In this document: positions 1 through 12,194 of the stretch, one piece after another
Position numbering within the stretch: position 1 is the stretch's first letter
Layout: every line of letters begins with the position of its first letter
Assembly: GCF_000004075.3 (NCBI RefSeq)
Contig: NC_026657.2
Span: 4,526,001-4,590,000 of the forward strand
Source: Cucumis sativus
Lineage: Eukaryota; Streptophyta; Magnoliopsida; Cucurbitales; Cucurbitaceae
Direction: 5' to 3'
Length of the DNA: 64,000 bases
Notes under the pieces: model-generated
Databases searched by the model: none
Told to the model about the DNA's origin: nothing
Seen by the model: only the letters and a program-made list of their open reading frames with translations
Program-made: the position numbers and the translations under genes

Positions 1-79
1 TATTTATTAAAATAAAATAAACGGAGAGGTCGGCCGCTCCGCGTAGCGATCACGTCGCGACACCATTTAGAAAATTAGT

Positions 80-284
80 AGTATTTAGTAACATGGTTTC
101 ACAAAAATTACGAAAACTAATTCAAACATCAATTAATTGAATACATGGATCGTATTAGCAACATGGTTTCACAAAAATTATTACGAAAATTAATTCAAAC
201 ATCAATTAATTGAATACATGGATCGTATTAGTAACATGGTTTCACAAAAATTACGAAAATGAATTCAAACATAAATTAATTGAG
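80..284. repeat. Tandem repeat, about 70-73 bp x 3
   Basis: Three consecutive units share the core acatggtttcacaaaaatta, which starts at 91, 161 and 234, each followed by a stretch containing aattcaaacat and aattaattga. The units differ by a few substitutions and a 3-base insertion. No coding potential is seen. The repeat may continue a larger array cut by the left window edge; the unit does not match any family I recognise. Confidence 0.85.
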
Positions 285-354
285 CAGGAGAGGAAAAAAA
301 AATGAAAAGATGAAAACCTTGAGACGGTTAAGCAAATTTCAAAAGACGAATAAA

Positions 355-452
355 GCATGGAAAATTACGGCTCGAGAATCACATATTTATACCTAAAATG
401 AGTCTGCATGGAAAATTACGGCTCGAGAATCACATGTTTATACCTAAAATTG
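355..452. repeat. 51-bp tandem duplication
   Basis: The segment starting gcatggaaaattacggctcg at 355 recurs at 406 with almost no change (one visible substitution in acatatttat/acatgtttat). This indicates a recent local duplication. Confidence 0.85.
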
Positions 453-459
453 CCGACTA

Positions 460-2440
460 TTGTTAATCAAGAATAACCATAATATTCTATAGGAAAAATG
501 ACATGTTTCGTTGATTACTTCCCTGTAACATATTGGTTGGTTTTTGAAGGGAATGGTAAATATTCCATCTTATACGATTACACGAACAGAGTAGAAAAAA
601 AATTATGACAATAAGGTTACATTTTCTAAATTGTAAAAATAATAAATTTAAAAGCCGACAACCCTTATAATTGTCATAGCCCTATGATTATCATATGATA
701 TTATTAATTTTTTAATATATAAAATAATAATAATAATAAATGGCACGAGCTATTTTTTAAAATATGTTTATCTCCAATTTTTCAAAAGATAAAGTAGAAC
801 AGCTCAAATTTGCTTTATTCACCTCTCAAAAGTCAGATGTGAAAAAAGAAAGAGAAGAAAAAACCTTATGATTCGTTTTCGTTTTCTTTTTTTTTGTTCT
901 AATTTTTCTATAAATAAATTTCATTTGAATTTAGATTTTATGTTCCTAATTTTTGTGTTTGTATGTATTTGGTTCAATTAAATTTTGTATTTAAGAAGTG
1001 TAACAAATTTGAAAATTAACATGAGAATGTAACAACAAATTATTAGATTTCTCAACTAAATCTATAAGTTTCAAAGGTTTATCTTCCACTTCCATACTTT
1101 TTTATGTACACCCAATTTCTTTTTTTGTGGATCAATTAACACATTCTTCAAACTTTAACAAATAGCATACAAAATATATTATTTTAATTAAACTTCTAAT
1201 TTGATTTTATTGAGATTACATTTGAAAATAGTTCATGGGTTCAACTACTACACTTTATAGGAGTTTAATTGATAATATTATAAAAATTGCTTATTATTTA
1301 AAGGTGTAAATTGATACTTCTACAAAATGTCAAAATTTAGATCGATACCATTATTAGTTCAGATTTAAAAATAATACAACTCAAAATTTAGGGAATGAAA
1401 ATTGATTTTTTTTTTCATATTAAAGTTTACAAAATAGGGTATTAGGATGATTTATTCGAATATGCATTATAAAAAACTTATAAAGGATGACCTATGGGAG
1501 AGAAAATGGAGAAATGAGAGTGTTGTGTTCATCACTCGTCTTATTGAGAATTTTTTTCTGATACTTTTTTTTTCATTTATTCCATTTTGTTTATTACTTT
1601 TAAGTTTGTTTGTTCTTTTTCTCTTCAAAAAGTTTATTTTTCACGTTTTGTTTGTTCTTTCCTTTCTTCTTCCCTTGTTTCATTTCTTCCCCTTTTGTCC
1701 ATAATTTTATCCCGCAGACTCTGAGATTTACTGACGGCTTCCTTTGTCACTAGGGGCATTTTTCGATCCCCCTCCAGCAAGGCTGCAATTTTTCTGAGCG
1801 TCGGAGCTAGAGTTCACCATTTCGCATTGCTACGAAACCAGCTTTCTCTCAGTGCTCTTCTAGGCATTTCCTTGCAAGGCTTCGACTACTTAACTAAAAC
1901 GACAAAAAATTTGAATTAATTTGCCTTTGAATGCTTGAGACTTTTGTTATTGTCCTCTATTTTTTAATACGCTCTTCAACGTTTTTTCTTTGTCTCACTC
2001 TATATAAAGGTAACATTATATCATTCTTTTTTTAAAAAAGAAAAAATTGCATTTGGTATTCAAAGTTATATATATGACTAGCTTTCATTATTATTTTTGA
2101 TAAATATTCCACTACTATTACTGTTGTTATTACCAACTTAAGTGGGTTAGTCATGACATCCGTTTCTTGTTCCTTTCAACAACAATGTTGAAGCTCTCAT
2201 CTTAGCAGTTTCGTAAACTATAAGATCCCTTAGGAAAATGAAAAAAGTACATTTATGTAGTAAGAGACTGAAAATACTGAAAATAAATTAGTGAATATTT
2301 TCCAAATATTCAACATTCCTATAAACGTAGAAAAATTTTCCATGATGCCTAGAGGCTACATCCATGAGAAGGAGCTTCGATCTTGAAGAATTTTAAATGA
2401 GTACACCATTCTTTCTTTTCTAGCTCTGTAAAAATTATTC
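460..2440. other. AT-rich intergenic DNA, no gene seen
   Basis: The stretch is AT-rich with homopolymer runs and short (TAA)n at about 724-740. The only longer reading frame (1447-1704) is a T-rich, Phe/Leu-rich low-complexity translation. I see no domain, RNA gene or clear transposon end. Confidence 0.6.
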
Positions 2441-2494
2441 TATGTTCCTCTAATATCTAACTTTACATTATATGAGGTATGCACCTTTAAAACA

Positions 2495-2880
2495 TTATGT
2501 TCCTCGACTGTTGCTGATCCTAACTTCGCTGCTGTTGCTTCAATCCAATAGCTAAAATCTGACAACTTGGCAGCATAGTCTTCAGTGAGGTATACTGAAG
2601 AAGAACAAAGATGTCTGTGTACGACGGGCGGATCAAGCTGGTGCATATGGTCTAAGCAGTATCCTACTCCCATTGCTATTCTCAGTCTCATATCCCAGTC
2701 CAGGTGCTCAGATTCTTTTACTACAAGAGGGATGATATCATGAACTTTGGAAGAACAATGCACAACTCTTCAACATGTTTATAAGAAAAAAAATAAAGCA
2801 CTTACTGTGGAGATGCTCAAAGAGAGTTCCATTTGGAGCATATTCAAAACCATCATCCTTGTGAAGGGCTGTGCTTCTTA
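2495..2880 (-). pseudogene. Fragment of an MRH1/MDIS-like LRR receptor kinase, frameshifted
   Basis: The minus strand encodes part of a protein-kinase domain close to the plant MRH1/MALE DISCOVERER group of LRR receptor-like kinases. In order it reads EAQPFTRMMV, EYAPNGTLFEHLH, then KESEHLDWDMRLRIAMGVGY, CLDHMHQLDPPVVH and LTEDYAAKLSDFSYW. An 85-bp intron (2721-2805) still has GT-AG borders and joins HLH to IKESEHLDW in frame. One base is missing at 2846-2847 between the codons for V and E, where the family has VFEY, so the reading frame is broken. The LRR and membrane parts, the N-lobe lysine region and the C-lobe end are absent; similarity stops near 2495. The degenerate HRD and DFG positions (HRH, DFS) are usual in this kinase group and are not evidence of decay. 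I interpret it as a dead duplicate. Confidence 0.85.
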
Positions 2881-3850
2881 ACAAAACCCGATAAGAGAGA
2901 GAGAAAACAAAAAAACAATCTTATGTCTCTTTCTTTTTCCCTATTTTTTAGAGAGAAGAAAAAAAGACCGAAAGGCTTTTTTAAAAAAAAATAACAAGGA
3001 AGGTAAAAGAAAGTCAAAAAATAATAGAAAAATTCATATACGTGTTTCTTAGAGAGAAAAGAAAGATTCAAATCCTAAATAAAACTACTCGTCGATGAGG
3101 TGCAGATCTTTGGGAGTAAATTCTTACATGAGATTTGATTTTCTATAGAGGAACAAAAAAAAAAAAAAAAAAAAAGTAAAAACACTAACGTAATGAAATG
3201 AATAAGAAAAACACACATTTTGGAGAGATTTTCTCTAAAAAAAATTCTTCCTACATACTCACTCTAACTAATTTTTTTCCTAAGCCATTTTCTTTCTCAA
3301 AGAATAATTCTTTTTTTAAGAAACTCTCCCCTTTCCAAATTAGAAGGGTCCCTATTTGTAAACTTGAGTTGTAGCACAAATTAGGAAAAAAAAAATAAGA
3401 ATAAAATCAAAATTTGATATTACATTAATAAAATAAATTTTCATTTTCCTAAAATAAATTAAATAAGATATTTTGAAATTTTGTGAAAATAAATTAATAA
3501 ATCAAATGGATATTAAAATATTTTTATTTAAAATTGATTTTCTTTTTTTCCTAAAATGATTTAATTAAGTCAAACGTGATATTAGAAGATTTTATTTAAA
3601 ACAAATTCATTTACTTTTTCTTAAGGTAGTACAAATAAGATAAATGTGATATTAAAATATTTTATTTAAAATAAATTGATTATTTTTATTTCCTAAAATA
3701 ATAAAAATGAGATATTATAAGATATTATGTTATTACTAATTTTTTACCTTTTTTTAAAAATAAATAAATAAAACTTTAGCAATTATTACTAATATTATTT
3801 TATTTTAAAATATGGGTAGGATAAAAAAAGGTGACTACATATTCATCTAA
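2880..3850. other. AT-rich intergenic DNA with poly-A run
   Basis: There is a pure A run of about 20 at 3155-3175 and many repeats of the type ttttatttaaaa..aaattgatt between 3420 and 3720 (loosely spaced, about 60-70 bp apart). No coding region or RNA gene was recognised. Confidence 0.5.
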
Positions 3851-3959
3851 CAAATATCTAATTAATTCCAATATCACAAAATCAAATTATTCTCATTATG
3901 TGAAATGAAAATAACGTCCAATAAGTTAATTCTAATTAAACAAAAATAAGATAATTATC

Positions 3960-4860
3960 TTAGTTTTTTGGGGTGGTACAATTGTTCTGTGCACAAAAGT
4001 CATGTGATGAGGGTATCCATAGATGGCTAGAGTTTCCATCACATAGACTAGATCGAGATGAAGGCCTCTATGGACACCTACATTTTTTCATATCATAATA
4101 GCTTCAAAGAGGTAGGATACTACTGGCGCCTAGAGTTTCGTTTCGTCGATACATGAAAAGTCAAGGTATAGCAAGAAGTAAAAGAGAAAGGTTTGAAAGT
4201 TAAGCTTGAGAAAAAGAATTGCTTTGCTAACTTTACTTATTGTTTATAGTTTTTAGTAAACATGTTTTGTTTTAAAAGTTGGTCACTCACGAGGTTTTAT
4301 AGCTCACCTTTAAATTTTTTATTTTTCTTATAGGTAGAGATTGTAGTTTTGACGCCTAACATAAATCTGCCTACTCTGCTAGAAGTTGGATTTAAAATTT
4401 TTTAGCACGACCTATTCCATTTTTGCGTTATGATGGTCTGTAGTTAAAATTAGTATTGAATATATAGTTGTTGTGGCTGTAATAGATTAGTAAGAAATAC
4501 TTGAACTGAGTTCGTAAAGCTATAGTTTTATATTGTTGAGGATTCTGATTTCATTTATGTCTACATAAGAGACTTGAGTAAACAAGTTGTCCAATTGGTT
4601 GGATGCTAAAACTATTATGAAGTCTTATATCTTTAGGTTTTAGATGTTTTTCGCAGTGTGTATGTTTACAAAGAGATAGTTTAGATTCAAGTTAAGGGCA
4701 GACAAGTATTATTAGAAGAAGAACCATGTCGATCGGCTTCACGCCTCTTTCTCGGGCTTAATGAGGAGAGGCTCCGGGATGGGGTGTAACAAGTAATGTA
4801 ACGAACAAGCTTCCATTCACTCTAAAATACACTCTTTTAGAATACCTTCAAATTGTTTTT
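3960..4860 (+). repeat. Possible LTR or untranslated end of a retrotransposon
   Basis: This non-coding block lies directly upstream of a primer-binding-site-like sequence at 4861. It ends with the GC-richer stretch ggctccgggatggggtgtaa near 4770-4790, a style common at plant LTR ends. I could not define TG...CA borders or a target duplication, so the boundaries are only approximate. Confidence 0.3.
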
Positions 4861-6085
4861 TGGTATTAGAGCCACAATGGCTTACATTGAAACCAAATCC
4901 TTCCCAAAGAAACCCAACTAAAAGAAAACTCTAATCTTCAAACATCAACCAACGGAGCTTAAATGAGCAAAACCATGGATGAAGGTATTTGTTACCAAGT
5001 TTGATAGCATCCCTAGCTTCACCTACCTATTCAACCAAGCCACCTCCATAAAATTAGAGAGAGGTAACTTCCTTTTGTGACAAAGCATTGTTCTTCCTAT
5101 TCTGAAAAGTTATAAGCTCAAAGGCCACCTAACTAGAACTACACCTTGCCTAGATCACTTTATCATCATTCCACCTTGTAAGGATGAACCGGAAGTGCTA
5201 TTGCTGCTCAATAGAGAGCATGTTATATAGATTACTGCAGACCAGTTACTTGTTGGTTAGCTCTGTAACTTGATGACACCGGGAGTTGGCCACACAAGTT
5301 ATAGGACATGATGAAGCAAAACCCTTGAGGTATGATATTCTAGAGTACTTTAAAGTTCAATCCAGATCTCAGGAAGATCATAACCGACAACTTCTTCAAG
5401 AAACTTGCAAAGGTACAATGAGAATGTTTGGTTATTTGTCTACAACGAAAACTTATTTTGATAATTAGCAACTTGCAAGATATCCTATGGATATGAGAGG
5501 TTGTATTTCTTATGTTGTTGGTAGGCTTGATCATGAATACAACCTAATAATATGCGTTATAAGAAGTCAATAAATCTCTTAGAGCAAGATACAATTTAAG
5601 TTGTTATCTTTCAAACAACGTTGTAAACGACTTCAAACCTATAAGAATCTGTTCCTATGAATGTTGCCCAAGTTGAAAAGTCCTCTTCTAACCAACCCTA
5701 TAGACCACCTCAGTATCCACCCAATCGAGAAGGAGAAGACAATAGGTGAAGAGGATGAAATTCACCTTCCACAAATCGTCCCATGTGCCAAATTTAGGTG
5801 AAACTTAGGCACATTACTATTATTTTCTACCATTAGTAAGACAAGATGGATAACAATTTAACTGCAAGTAAACCACCATCTACCAACCGTACTTCACCAA
5901 AACCAATTTTTCTTCTTGCCTACCCTAAAACTCTCCAAGATCCCACTTGCTATATGCACAGTAGTGCAACCAATCACGTTACATCTAGCTTAGGTAATCT
6001 CTATTTCCAACACGAATATTTTTGGAATTTAGATCATAAACTCGTAGTTTGTAAGTTTAAAATCATATTCTATTCAATAAAATAG
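4861..6085 (+). pseudogene. Ty1/copia gag-protease remnant
   Basis: This is a decayed 5' part of a copia-type retrotransposon. At 4861-4872 tggtattagagc resembles the usual plant copia primer-binding site (tggtatcagagc). Downstream, broken frames give gag-like text: KAWMKVFVTKFDS, a stretch ending LMTPGVATQVIGHDEAKPL, and DILEYFKVQSRSQEDHNRQ. Near 5940-5990 the residues CYMHSSATNHVTSS match the region around the protease active site (family DSGATNHVT). The catalytic Asp and Gly are changed here, so the protease would be inactive. Several stops and frameshifts interrupt it, and no integrase or reverse transcriptase follows. The zinc-knuckle region around 5780 is degenerate. Confidence 0.7.
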
Positions 6086-6099
6086 TTATTAAGGAATTA

Positions 6100-7560
6100 T
6101 TAATGTAAATGAATACTATAATCTTGAATTCAATAAACTAAGGTCCCAATGCTATCTTGTATGAACTTGAACTTTATCTAGAGACATGACATCGATCAAG
6201 TTTGAGTACACAACTTAAACGATCTATAATATATGAATAAGGTTGGACATCTTATTTTGAGGATACTATAAATACGCCCTTTTGTAATTATTACAAACGG
6301 GGTGATCCTAAATCGTTCATGAAGAGACATGAAAGTGGGGGCATCTAAAGAGTTTATATAAGACTGGAACCATGAAATAGTCACTCTTTTGTTATAACAC
6401 CATTTAGTATTTAAGACCAACTATTTCTTTCTATTGATGACCTAGTTAACTTAATCTTAATTCTAAGTTAACTATGAACTCCTGTTCACACGTGATTATT
6501 CGTAGATCTGCATTAGTTGGAAACATAGGGTGCAAAACAGAATTCACTTCTGATCGTTTTAGAATTAGTAGATAAGTTATTTCCTAATGTTCTGAATTCT
6601 TGGTCTTGAACAAGGAGCACCACGCTCTCATTAATATGAAAGGGATTCGTTTTATAAGTTGGACATGAAACCAACTATTCATTAGAAGATCAATGGGACT
6701 TAAGGAGCAAAATGTAATATCTAAGGTAAAACAGTAATTTAACCCAACCGAGATAACAAAGAACCTGTGAAGAATTAACTAACTAATCATGGTTATATCA
6801 GATGGACACAAATATATCTATAGAGAGAGGAGTAAAACTACGAGACTTTAGTAAAATGACCCATGTTTTAATGAATGTTGATTAGCTCAAACTAAAAAAG
6901 ATTAGCCAATTAATCTTAGATCATTGGAGTCTATGATCTATAGGTTCATTAGGTTCCTCTACTAGCTCATATAGAATAAACTTATAATGATATGTTGAAT
7001 TAATTTGAATAGTTCAAGTTAGTAAAGGAGAAAAAAATTGACAAGTATATATGATATAACTATTTGTTACCATTTAAGAGATAAAGTTTCATGTTTAAAT
7101 GTGATTTGAATATAAAAAAAATATGACCGAGGATTCATATTCGGAAGCTAAAAAATGATGGAAATTGTCAAAGTTGTAAAAAGATAAAATGTTGACTTTT
7201 GACTAAGAAATGTCAAACTTTGAGTGAATCTATATTCAAATGTGATTTGAATTTTGAAAAAAATGAAAGTAGATTTATGCTCCGGAGGTTGACATTTGTC
7301 AAGGAGGATAAAATGGTAAAACATCAAAATGTTGACTTTTGGTTGGAAAAGTTAAAGTTTGTTAACTAATATATGAAAAGACCATGATGTCCTAGTAGAA
7401 AAATCCACCATTTTGTTGAATAATTCCGTTAACTCCTAGTGGGGTAAGTGGTTGCATATGGTGTTGACACGAAGCCCACTAAAAAATAGTGAATTGTGGG
7501 GTGTTGAGGTATTGTAAGGTGTTGGGCTCTCGGAACATACATATAAACTTAATTTCAATT
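6100..7560. repeat. Probable copia LTR-type sequence with internal duplication
   Basis: The block has no open frame. Its text around 6295-6370 (ggggtgatcctaaatcgttc, then gagacatgaaagtgggggca) resembles the 44150-44260 segment of another LTR in this window. Two related segments at about 7095-7225 and 7235-7350 both begin aaatgtgatttgaat and end near atgttgactttt, an internal tandem duplication. Exact LTR ends were not found. Confidence 0.45.
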
Positions 7561-8880
7561 GTTCAAACACTTCTGATCTTTTATAATAATTCACCAATTT
7601 TTTTTTATTTCCTAACTTTCATCCCTATTCCATCTTAATCCTCAAATTTCCATCTCACTCTCATTGTCTATACTTATTGGGTCCCACTACTCGATTTTAA
7701 GTTGGAAGACTAGTAAGTCAACACTAGTAGTTTGGGTTTAGTTCGTGAGAAGATATGAGCAATCTGGAGCTACGAAGGTATAATTTCTATTAACCCCATT
7801 TATGTAATTTAATGTTATGCATGTTAATTAAGTTGCAATTGGAGTTTAATTTCATCTAAATAATTATGATGTGCATGTCTAAATTTCCATCAAATACACA
7901 AGTACAACCTTTGTGGTTATTGGTATTGATTCTAAATTATCTATTACTCATTAGGATCTGTTGAGAGGCTTGTAAATTTGGAAAATCACATGAACTTCCT
8001 TTTCCTGTCTCTACTTGTCGTGGTGCTTCATTATTATCAAAGCAGATTCACTTCGTGTTTTTAAATAGTTCAAGTCCTTGATTAAGTTGCAATTGAATGC
8101 CAAAATCCCAAAAGTGAATGTAATTTAGTATATATTTGTAAACATATACTATTCTGTCTCCATTTTTAATCCCATCAGAAATGAATTGTCTTATATAAAG
8201 GGGTATAATCGTATAAAAAGTAAAAAAAAGTCTACCTGCGACAATTTTATTATAAATTTTAATATTTGTAAGATTTGTTATATTTCAATTTGTTATTTAA
8301 TAATTTGTCATTTCCGGTTATCTTTTATAATAAAGGCTTAATTTTTTTTAAAAAATTGCATACGATAACATTTTGAGAATATGATATAGCAATTATAGTA
8401 CATTGTTTTAGAATTTTGTAAATATGACAAAATTTTCACTTATTCATCTTAAATTTGATATTATTCCTAAACTACCCTTCAATAACTTATTTATCTTTCT
8501 CTTTTTAATGTTCTACTCATTATTTATTTATGCTTTCACTTTTTAAGGCCCTAATTATTTGTTTATTCTTATACTAGAAAAATTATTTATTCTTTCTGTC
8601 TTAATCTTAATTTTAAAATATTAATAGTACAATAATTGTAATATGAATAATATAATATAATGATCGTTGAATTGGAGTAATTTAACTTCATTTGTGATTA
8701 ATTTTTACTTTCTTCGATGTGTATTTTAAGTTAAATTTGATTTCAAATGATTTTGTTTTATTTTTTTACATTATTTTTTTAGTTTTACTTTGTCTTAGTT
8801 TCGTATGTCAGTGTTGTGATATACTTATATTATATGTATTAGTTGGTTAATATACTTACTACGTGATTTTCATTTTTTCA
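7560..8880. other. Intergenic, AT-rich, no gene seen
   Basis: No domain or RNA gene was recognised. A T-rich stretch of about 8340-8880 carries many short A/T runs and leads into the agtgtatca-type repeats. Confidence 0.5.
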
Positions 8881-8899
8881 AATTTTATGCAGTTCATTA

Positions 8900-9290
8900 G
8901 AGTATTGTTAAGTGTATGAATGATGTACCTCAGTGTATCATTATCAAGTATATTAACAATATATTGTTAAATCATATCAGTAAAGTGAATCATTATCAAG
9001 TATATAAATCGAGTTTACAAGTGTATATCAATAGTATATCAAGTGTATAAGTAGGACTTCAAGCATATCAAGTGCATTTAATCAATCAATTGTATAAGTA
9101 AAGAGTATTAAATGTATATGCAGTGTATCTGGTGTATCAAACATATATTAGTATGTTTCAGTATTAAGTGTATCAAAGAGTATCAAGTGCATCAAATCTA
9201 TCAATCAAATGTATCAGGTGTATGAACAAGTATCAGGTGTATCAAGTAGTGTATTAGGTGTATCAAACGTATATTAGTAACGAGGGCATT
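8900..9290. repeat. Degenerate short repeats based on agtgtatca
   Basis: The words agtgtatca, aagtgtat, aggtgtatca and caagtatc recur dozens of times at irregular 8-20 base spacing. This is a diverged minisatellite or subterminal repeat zone, and a weaker patch of the same words occurs at 14660-14760. It may be the inner part of a non-autonomous DNA transposon, but its ends were not identified. Confidence 0.6.
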
Positions 9291-9393
9291 TGTGACATTT
9301 TACCTTTTGATGTGTGGGTTAATCTTTGTTTTTGCCATTTTCGCAAATAATAAAAATGTGTGTGGTATAGACTTAATTATTATAACTTATTTT

Positions 9394-9709
9394 TGTTGGA
9401 AGCTTACAACGAACACCTCAAATAGATAATTACCAAATAGAATATTTAAGAAGAAAAACAAACTTTATTGAAAGACTCTAACTCTTGGATAATTTAGATT
9501 ACAACATTTCAATCCTATTTATAGGATTTTCATGAGCATAACTCATACCACAAATTAAACACAACATTTTAAAACTTACACTTAATTAATATGAAAACTC
9601 ATATTAAATTAACTTTAAACATTTTAACTCCCAACCTTTAACTTTTTCTAACTCTCATGAATCAATTCACATCTAACTTATTCATTTAAAACATGTTTAA
9701 TTTTCAACA
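9394..9709 (-). mobile_element. Solo LTR with 5-bp target-site duplication
   Basis: The 316-bp element begins TGTTGGAAGC and ends TTTTCAACA, giving perfect TGTTG/CAACA termini. It is flanked on both sides by ATTTT (9389-9393 and 9710-9714), the 5-bp duplication expected for LTR integration. Read on the minus strand it contains a TATA-like box (TATAAATAGG, near 9520), so the element points leftward. No internal retrotransposon sequence adjoins it, so it is a solo LTR left by LTR-LTR recombination. The superfamily is uncertain; its size suits a small copia LTR. Confidence 0.88.
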
Positions 9710-9714
9710 ATTTT

Positions 9715-10890
9715 GGGATTTTTGGAGGTGACCCAAGTATTTAACCCCGGCCAAAAGTTAGGAATCAATAACTTTAATTGCTATTTATAAAGTCAATAAC
9801 CCCAACACCCATAGAAAAAGGAATAATTGTTAATATGTGAATTTGATTAACCGATGATGAACTGACCGATCCTTCTCTAACTATTTTTTTTTTTTAAATA
9901 AAATTTAAAAGCAAGTGTACACATGAGCTATTTATATGATTTTATATAAAAGATATGACAAATCAACTTTATAAAATATCAAAAAATATGAAAAAGAAGA
10001 AAGAAAAAAGCATTTTATAAGAACCAAAGTGTATGTTCAACAAGTGGGAGATCATATCTCCACTTGGTGTAATAAAGTATTGAGGTTTGAACAGGAATTT
10101 TGAATGGCCCTCCTCCTCTCAATATGACAATGGAATTTTATGAGAGCTCAAAACCCATTACACCAAACAAGCATATTCCATTGTTGCTCTAATAAAAAGG
10201 AAGAAAAAAAAAATGCCAAATCTGAAAGATGCCAATTTCATTTTCAAGAAAAATACACAGAAAAAGAAAAAGAAAAGTTTCATGATCTGATTTGAGGAAA
10301 ATTATCAAAAATATCAAATTTGACTAAATATTTACGGCATGGAAAATATGGCCATTGATTTAATATTAAGAATAAAATGGCAGTTGGGTATTAATAAAAT
10401 GAAGAATATGAAATGTTTGTACTTTTAAAAGTAAAGATAAGAGTCAAACAACAAACCCATAAGATATTCCTTTCCAATAATTTTGTATTAGTCCTTTCCA
10501 ATTTTGGATTACAAATATTGTTTTATTAAATATCTAAAATAATTAATGTTTTTGCTGTGATTGGTAAGAAAATTATTAAAAACTCAGGGTTATTTGCTTT
10601 ACTAATTTTGTTTTTAGAACCCCAATTTAAAATTGATTGATTACATGTAAGGAAATAATTATTGATGCCACAAAGTAAATTGAGAAATTACCAAAAATGA
10701 GATTATTTGGATGGGTATTGAGAGTTTTGAGATGGTTTTAAAAAAAAAAGGAGACTTTTACTACAAATATGTTGTAAAAAGTCTATATTACTATTTAATT
10801 AAAAAACCCTAAAAATTAACTTGGTGTAATTTTCTCATTTTCCTTCTCCCTCACGTTCTCTTCTTGTGTGGCTTTCTCCTTCTCAGCTCT
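9715..10890. other. Intergenic, no gene seen
   Basis: AT-rich sequence without recognisable coding or repeat structure. It ends in a C/T-rich patch (10840-10890) that could be the former 5' leader of the LOB-domain pseudogene. Confidence 0.5.
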
Positions 10891-10937
10891 TCTATTAGGG
10901 CAAAGTGCAGTTCGACTTCAACTCTTCTCCTTTCTCA

Positions 10938-11127
10938 GTTGTCGTCGCGTTTCCTTCACCATCGCCAACCGTTCAGGCCTCCATGGTGGTTAGTTCGTAT
11001 GCGGCATGCAAGATTCTCCGTTGGAGATGCGTCGAGATTGGCGGCCTATTTTCCTCCCTTTGAGCCTCTCAAGTTCACCATTGCTCACTGTATCTTCGGC
11101 GCTAGCAACATCATCAAATTGCTTCTG
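10938..11127 (+). pseudogene. LBD1/LBD11-like LOB-domain transcription factor, broken first exon
   Basis: One frame reads SPSPTVQASMVVSSYAACK then ILRWRCVEIGG, and a second frame continues AYFPPFEPLKFTIAHC and IFGASNIIKLL. Together they match the LOB domain of the LBD1/LBD11 group, which has SPCAACKILRRRC, then APYFPPTEP, KFTIAHRVFGASNIIK. The exon ends at a donor-like CTG|GTACGT (11127/11128), where I expect the intron in these genes. The zinc-finger-like C-x2-C-x6-C-x3-C motif is damaged: the first Cys is Tyr and the last is lost in a small deletion near 11035 that also shifts the frame. No second exon was found downstream. It cannot make a functional LOB protein. Confidence 0.75.
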
Positions 11128-12190
11128 GTACGTCCTTAATCCCTAATTTTCTTTTTCTCTCTTTCAAATTTTGAGTGTTATCTTCTTGTTTCTAGGTTTA
11201 GAAATTATGAATTTCATTCTGGAAATTGAAATTAACCTTAAAAACTTGAGGAAAAACCATCTAATTAGTTTGGAAATTCTGTTTGAGTACTTGAAGTCAT
11301 CTCTGGCTAGAATGAAGTTAATACTGAAATTGATCAAACGATATCCTTATAATCTATGAAGAATTCACAATCCTATTCTGTTTGATTAATTTTGCTGGAT
11401 GAAAATTTGGAGCTATTATATTCAAGCATCATGCAAATTAGTAGAATAAAATGAAAACACCCCAGCTGTTTTTGGAGTTGGAATAATGTAGCATTTTTTA
11501 AGAGGTTGGGAGTGAAATGATGACTTTAGATGGTTGAGATTTAAAAAGTGTCATTTAAGAAATTTTTGGATGCTTTTGGTAGCCATAGTGACATGAACTT
11601 CTTGTTCTAAAATGTGGTAAGGTAGCTAGCTCAAAAATTTTAAAGCATCATTGAGTTGGATCCAAGTTTATTTGTTTTACTCTACACATTTTTGTTTTGC
11701 AGTATGCTCAAATAATGTACTGAGTTTCTTACTTCTCAGTCTCCATCGAAGGTTCGTTAGCGAGCAGTAACTTAACATGATTCTTGGGGCGATTGGTGGC
11801 TACAAAAGAGTCGTGGTGGGTCATTACAATGGTCACAATACCAATATACCAATAGACAACCTGTTAGATTTGATATACACTATTAGGATGTTTTGTTTGT
11901 GGTCACGTTTTGTTTATATGAGGAAACTGTATTAATTTCATTTTGTGCATATGTTCATTTGTGTACCAAGTTTTAGTTTGCTGAATATTTATATGTTAGT
12001 TGTATAAAATAAGTTGGAAACTATTAATTATATCTAGTTGTGATAATGCAAATTTCAAGTTAAAGGTTTTTTTTTGGAGTTAATTGTAGGTTGCGTATCA
12101 GGGGTCCCAATGACCTGGATTTTGATGTTTTTATTTTAGCATACAATTTTTTTTGGCGTTTTTTAGGATTTTATGTATTACTTTTTTTTT
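11128..12190. other. Intergenic, no gene seen
   Basis: This is where the intron and second exon of the LBD-like gene should lie, but no GAS block or leucine-zipper coding sequence is visible. AT-rich, no repeats noted. Confidence 0.5.
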
Positions 12191-12194
12191 CTTA

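Noticed and set aside
1447-1704. 85-residue open frame
   Set aside because: T-rich low-complexity translation (Phe/Leu runs) with no domain and no splice or promoter context.
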